From: JBDTRY01 sp039931435
GTDB lineage: Bacteria > Acidobacteriota > Thermoanaerobaculia > Gp7-AA8
DNA length: 53,257 nucleotides
Assembly: GCA_039931435.1 (NCBI GenBank)
Contig: JBDTRY010000005.1
Span: 1-53,257, forward strand
Direction of reading: 5' to 3'
Shown here: one piece after another, positions 49,615-53,257 of the stretch
Position numbering within the stretch: position 1 is the first letter of the stretch
Layout of the letters: each line of letters starts with the position of its first letter
Made by a program: the position numbers and the translations under genes
The notes under the pieces: generated by a model
The model's database searches: none
The model's input: the letters and a program-made list of their open reading frames with translations, nothing else
Told to the model about the DNA's origin: nothing

Positions 49615-49706
49615 TTCACGTTCGGTAGCCCGGCCGTCTGAACCTGTTCAGACCCGAAAGCTTTGCGTCATCCCGTCGCCGGGATTTTGCCCTTGTCGCG
49701 TAACCG
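49615..49706 (-). promoter_or_regulatory. c-di-GMP-I (GEMM-I) riboswitch upstream of the metalloprotease
   Basis: The minus strand carries the GEMM-I landmarks in order: AAGGGCAAA, a P2 stem capped by a GCGA tetraloop (CCCGGCGACGGG), GACGCAAAGC, a long P3 stem (GTCTGAAC / GTTCAGAC) and GGGCTACCG. These match the consensus of the c-di-GMP-I aptamer of Vibrio. A small hairpin with arms GAAGAAC and GTTCTTC follows directly, before the Shine-Dalgarno of the gene at 49542, and is the probable expression platform. Confidence 0.9.
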
Positions 49707-49774
49707 CGTTGTTTGTCGAGGGCCGAAACATGCGCCCTGTTTTTTCTAATTCCCTCGATACGCTTCCGATTGTC

Positions 49775-51898
49775 TCATGGACACCCCGCGGACGTGACCG
49801 TAACCGTCGTCGAGCCGAGCGTGTTCGCCGAGTTCAGCGGAAGACCACCCGATACATTCTGGGCAAAAAAGGTAATCCCGTCCCGTACCCATTTTCCGGT
49901 CGTTGCGTTTCCGGCGGCTCCGCCCCGAGAGAAGATCGGCCCGTTGGGTGTGGCGAGATGAAGCTCGACAATCTGGGTGCCGGGATAGCTCCAGCTCAGT
50001 GTGGAGGTTCCCAGGCCCGAGCCATCGCAGACTTTGATGGGGTTCGGAGATGCCGTCACACATCCGAGCGTGGCTGTCACGGTTCCAAGGGTGTTGGCCC
50101 CCGTCAGCGGGAGACCGCCCGTTACATTCTGAGCGTAGAACTTCATGCCCTGGGTCACCCATTTTCCGGTCTGAGCAGATCCGCCCGAACCGCCTCGCGC
50201 GAACAGCGGACCGTTGGCCGAACCGACTCGAATCTCGACCGTCTGCGCGGAAGAGAAGTTCCAGGCCAGCGTCATCACGGCAAGGCCGGAGCTGTCACAC
50301 ACCGCGCCTGGAGCCGGTGCGATGGTGAAGGACGAGCCCGAACAGCCGACCCGTGCCACCAATGTTGCCAGCGTGTTCGCTCCAGTCAGAGGCAGGCCGC
50401 CCGTTACGTTCTGGGCGTAGAAGGTCAGTCCGTCACTGACCCACTTTCCGGTCTGAGCGGATCCATTGGATGAGCCTCGCGAAAAGAGAGGACCGCTCGG
50501 CGAACCGAGGTGAATCTCGACGATCAAGGCAGTGGGGAAGGACCAAATGATCGATTGCGCGGCCAGTCCTGATCCATCGCAGACCTCTGCCGGATTCGGG
50601 GAGGCGAGGAAGGAACTGCTGGGCACGTTCACTGCGACCGTGACCGTGTTGCTGTCGTAGGAGCCACAGGCGTTTTGAAACCGTCCCCAGTACGATGTCG
50701 TAGCGCCAGGGGAGACATTCAACACGAGGCCTGTCTGGCCGGAAATCGGAGAGGAAACATCGTTGGCAGTTCCCAGGTACCACTGGCCGGTGACGCTCGT
50801 GGAACTGGAGAGAGCGACGCTCAGAGAGGCACTCTGCCCTGGGGAGATGGTGACACTTGCCGGCTGCGAAGTGATGATCGGCGGCGGGCATGCAGGCGGT
50901 GAGGAAGGCTTCCAACCCAGTTGGACGACTTCGAAGTCGCCGGCCTTGAGGGATGAGAACGCCGGATTGAGAATGTCGTTGTTCCAGTGCGTGTCGTAGG
51001 TGCCACCGATATACATATCCGAGCCGTTATCGGCGACGATGAGGCCGTACTGCTTCATGGCCGTGAAGATTCGCTGGACCTGTGGGGCATATCCAGAGAT
51101 GTCCTTGTTCGCTTTCAATCGCAAACGTGCGCCCATGGGCAGTGCGCCTGATGTGCTGCCGGCCCGATGCGAGGCCGGATAGACATAGCCGTTCGTGGCG
51201 CGCACGGTAACTCGAAGGGCGTGACGGATCGGCGACGATCCCCAGGCCTCGTCATAGCGAAGGAGTCCGGGGAAAATGGCCAGACCGGCCGCGTCCGCGC
51301 TCGTCCAGGTATCCGGCCGCCGGAGATTGGAATCGAGAGGGAAGATGGCGCCGGAGCCCGCCTCCCAGCGATTGCTCGTTGCGTTCCAGCGTGCTGCATA
51401 GAGTTCGAAGAGGATGCGGTTGTCGCGGTCCAGAATGAGCATGTGGCGGTCGCCGGAAGCAGTGGGGTCGTTTCCTGCCAACCCTCCTTCAATCCACTTC
51501 GTCTGAGTCCGTGCTTCGACGGGGATGGGGTAGCCTGAGGGCCTGCCTGGTGGGCCGTAGTCACTCTCGTCGGCGTAGTCGAAGACCACGGGTTCCAGTG
51601 GCTGGTTGCCGGGAACTGTAATGTAGGGCATGCCATAGATTCCGCTTCCGGCGTCGCCTCCCAGATCGGGATGCAGTCCTCGCGTAGCGCCGATGAAGGT
51701 GATGTAGGAGCTGCTGTTCGCATCCAGTGGCGCGGCGCTGATGTCCGTGTTCCACCAGTTGTCTTTCGGAAAAACAGGAAGTGGCTGGGGAAGCGCGCCA
51801 CCGCGGACCGGGCCGGTCTGCGCCAGAGCGGAAGCGCTGAGGAGGATGAGGAGTGAAACAATCGCTGCCAGGCGGCGAGGCGACGAGCCAATCTGCAT
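49775..51898 (-). CDS. Large secreted protein with Ig-like segment and three 90-residue repeats
   Basis: This 707-aa protein has a signal peptide (about 1-27). An N-terminal domain of about 310 residues is not one I can name; it begins FPKDNWWNTDISAAPLD and contains PVVFDYADESDYGPPG and MLILDRDNRILFELYAARW. An Ig-like region follows (PIITSQPASVTISPGQSASL), then three tandem copies of the repeat unit shared with the metalloprotease (plus-strand 50345-50614, 50063-50332 and 49775-50058). GGGAGA precedes the ATG at 51898. A c-di-GMP-I riboswitch lies just upstream. It reads toward the next riboswitch-controlled gene. A cell-surface or matrix role is likely; catalysis by the N-terminal domain is possible. 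Confidence 0.85.
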   Translation of the reverse strand: MQIGSSPRRLAAIVSLLILLSASALAQTGPVRGGALPQPLPVFPKDNWWNTDISAAPLDANSSSYITFIGATRGLHPDLGGDAGSGIYGMPYITVPGNQPLEPVVFDYADESDYGPPGRPSGYPIPVEARTQTKWIEGGLAGNDPTASGDRHMLILDRDNRILFELYAARWNATSNRWEAGSGAIFPLDSNLRRPDTWTSADAAGLAIFPGLLRYDEAWGSSPIRHALRVTVRATNGYVYPASHRAGSTSGALPMGARLRLKANKDISGYAPQVQRIFTAMKQYGLIVADNGSDMYIGGTYDTHWNNDILNPAFSSLKAGDFEVVQLGWKPSSPPACPPPIITSQPASVTISPGQSASLSVALSSSTSVTGQWYLGTANDVSSPISGQTGLVLNVSPGATTSYWGRFQNACGSYDSNTVTVAVNVPSSSFLASPNPAEVCDGSGLAAQSIIWSFPTALIVEIHLGSPSGPLFSRGSSNGSAQTGKWVSDGLTFYAQNVTGGLPLTGANTLATLVARVGCSGSSFTIAPAPGAVCDSSGLAVMTLAWNFSSAQTVEIRVGSANGPLFARGGSGGSAQTGKWVTQGMKFYAQNVTGGLPLTGANTLGTVTATLGCVTASPNPIKVCDGSGLGTSTLSWSYPGTQIVELHLATPNGPIFSRGGAAGNATTGKWVRDGITFFAQNVSGGLPLNSANTLGSTTVTVTSAGCP

Positions 51899-51968
51899 GG
51901 TGGTCTCCCTTCGGCGAGTACTGCGCGGGAACGCCTCGCCGGGAGGGTCTGAAGAGGACAATCTTCAG

Positions 51969-52054
51969 TTCACGTTCGGTAGCCCGGCGATCTGCTTTGC
52001 AGATCCGTGGCTTTGCGTCGCTCCGTCGCCGGAGGTTTGCCTTTGTCGCGTCAG
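51969..52054 (-). promoter_or_regulatory. c-di-GMP-I (GEMM-I) riboswitch upstream of the large secreted protein
   Basis: The minus strand shows AAAGGCAAACC, a P2 stem with a GCGA loop (CTCCGGCGACGGAG), GACGCAAAGCC, a P3 stem (GATCTGC / GCAGATC) and GGGCTACCGAACGTGAA. The last 17 bases and the start GCGACAA are shared with the aptamer at 49615-49706, while the P3 stem differs with compensatory changes, as expected of a real structured RNA. A following hairpin (CTGAAGA / TCTTCAG) corresponds to the one after the first aptamer. Confidence 0.9.
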
Positions 52055-52084
52055 TCGCACTGCCAATATAACAGAGATCACGGC

Positions 52085-52530
52085 ATGGTGAATCAGGCCA
52101 TGTACTGCCGGGACCAGAGGGGTGAATATCGGACTGCTCGGTGAACTGATGCGAATCCCTACCGTTGAACGCCAGATAAGTTCGAGGAGAGATTCATCCC
52201 CGCCAAGCCGCTTCTGTCGCCGGCGAAGGCGGGGTTCGGCGTGGCCGTGAACTGAACGCTCTTCGTGCAGCCGATCGCCGCCGTGACCATTCCGAGAGTG
52301 TTCTGGGATGTCAGTTGCACCGCGGTTACATTCTGGACATGGAAGGTCACTCCGTCTTTCACCACTTGCCTGTCGGGGCACGACCTGCACCCCATCGCGG
52401 ACTGATCGATCAGGTCCCGATCGGAGGGTATCGAAAAGACAACAGGCTGTGAGATGGAGGAGACCAGGAGAAGTGCGAGCGCCAACGCGGTCCTCTGAGG
52501 TTTCAGGGAATCAAATTGCGAGGTCTCTGC
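52085..52530 (-). pseudogene. Decayed relative of the repeat-domain surface proteins
   Basis: The minus strand encodes a signal-peptide-like LALALLLVSSISQ near 52450-52500. Remains of the shared repeat follow: VTFHVQNVTAVQLTSQNTLG, then TATPNPAFAGDRSGLAGMNL. The expected VEIHLGSP.GPLF core continues in another frame as VGIRISSPSSPIFT (52085-52170). Most of the protein is missing, a frameshift splits the repeat, and no intact start-to-stop frame spans it. It lies just upstream of the second riboswitch, so the riboswitch may now serve the next gene after loss of this one. Confidence 0.7.
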
Positions 52531-52664
52531 CAGAGTTCCATTGAAGATTCTGCTTGCGATGCACGGAGAATCGTGTAGAGTTTGGCCGGTTAGTCCTCCT
52601 ACCAAAACGAAGTGCAACCGATACCCTTCTGTTTCAACCGCGCGCGACTGGAGAGCGCAGCCAT

Positions 52665-53257
52665 ATGCGAATGACTTCTCGAATTCTCAGCCTTACTATT
52701 TTGACGCTTCTCGTTTCATTTGCAGCGATGGCCCAGAGCGGGGACCTCGTCTACACACCGGTGAACCCGTGCGTTGCCTTTGATACGCGCCCGAGTTTTG
52801 GTGGAACCGGAGCGATGGCCGCCGGAGAAGTCCGGATGTTCAACGTTGTCGGATCGACCAATAACTTCGTGGGGCAGGGCGGGCAGATCGCCGGAGGTTG
52901 CGGCGTGCCGGGATTTGTCGGCGGTTCGCCGGTCGTGCGCGCGGTCATGATCAACCTCGTTGCCATTGATCCCCAGGGACCGGGCCAGCTCAAAGCGTGG
53001 GCATCGGATCAGGGCGAACCGATTCAGGGCGCGCTGGTGAACTTCGCCAACCTTGTACCGAACATGAACAATTCAAACGCTGCCCCGGTCGAGGTTCGTC
53101 AGGACAACGAGGGCAACGACATCACCGTGCGCGCGGGTTCGTCCGGGGTTGACGTTCGCGGCGTGGTGCTGGGCTACTTTACGGATAGCCCAGCCGGTAC
53201 ACCCGGACCAACGGGACCGACCGGCCTGACTGGCGATCCCGGACCGACCGGCGACAT
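52665..53257 (+). CDS. Collagen-like surface protein, partial (runs off the window)
   Basis: The first 197 residues are visible. A signal peptide (MRMTSRILSLTILTLLVSFA, cleaved near AMAQS) is followed by a domain of about 150 residues with VNPCVAFDTRPSFGGTG, GGCGVPGF and VDVRGVVLGYF. This matches a common bacterial surface domain with an NPCR-x-x-DTR-type start. Then Gly-x-x triplets begin (GTPGPTGPTGLTGDPGPTG), the start of a collagen-like region cut by the window end. The frame is open to the last base. GGAG lies about 11 bases before the ATG at 52665; ATG 52671 is an alternative. It is divergent from the riboswitch-controlled genes. Confidence 0.85.
   Translation, partial: MRMTSRILSLTILTLLVSFAAMAQSGDLVYTPVNPCVAFDTRPSFGGTGAMAAGEVRMFNVVGSTNNFVGQGGQIAGGCGVPGFVGGSPVVRAVMINLVAIDPQGPGQLKAWASDQGEPIQGALVNFANLVPNMNNSNAAPVEVRQDNEGNDITVRAGSSGVDVRGVVLGYFTDSPAGTPGPTGPTGLTGDPGPTGD

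Overview
The window is GC-rich bacterial chromosome with densely packed genes on both strands. No rRNA, tRNA, CRISPR array, transposase or phage gene was seen. Several features suggest Acidobacteriota or a related soil or sediment phylum: a CarboxypepD_reg-type TonB receptor, sulfatase-TPR fusions, a secreted M1 aminopeptidase, dispersed palindromic repeats containing the string GACCGAAGGATCTC, and a surface protein with an N-terminal domain built around NPCVAFDTR. The phylum is an inference; no marker gene is present.

Layout. 1-4100 (minus strand) is an operon for phenylalanine hydroxylase, a cupin, an APC amino-acid permease and a Rieske oxygenase. It is preceded by what reads as a complete tyrosine-codon attenuator: promoter, 21-codon leader peptide with three Tyr codons, antiterminator segment and terminator. 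4092-8070 holds a DUF2784 protein, a rhodanese/MauE pair, hutF and many copies of a palindromic repeat. 8070-12414 holds two adjacent sulfatase-like/TPR proteins with Thr where the formylglycine Cys should be. 12898-23437 holds a secreted cyanophycinase-like peptidase, a TonB receptor, an M20 peptidase, two unknown envelope proteins, an esterase, a DUF2156 protein and a NUDIX hydrolase. 23484-33794 holds an ABC exporter, an endonuclease III variant, a membrane protein with an ECF sigma/anti-sigma pair, a transglutaminase-like protein, an M1 aminopeptidase and two methyltransferases.

33796-46560 looks like a sulfated-glycan locus. A 1646-aa protein with four glycosyltransferase domains lies divergent from a bifunctional ATP sulfurylase/APS kinase, which makes PAPS. 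That gene is followed by a 1629-aa fusion of a PAPS-type sulfotransferase, coiled coil, GT2, GT4-like and methyltransferase domains.

46588-53257 encodes surface proteins. A lipoprotein, a matrixin-like metalloprotease and a second large secreted protein share a repeat domain of about 90 residues, which I do not recognise as a named family. The two large genes are each preceded by a c-di-GMP-I (GEMM-I) riboswitch, and a decayed relative lies beyond the second one. The window ends inside a collagen-like surface protein. Together this suggests a c-di-GMP-controlled switch in surface proteins beside a locus for sulfated exopolysaccharide.

Seven genes have a TAnnnT-like -10 hexamer only 6-8 nt before the start codon and no Shine-Dalgarno, so leaderless transcription seems common here. 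Other genes, mostly for exported proteins, have strong GGAGG-type sites.
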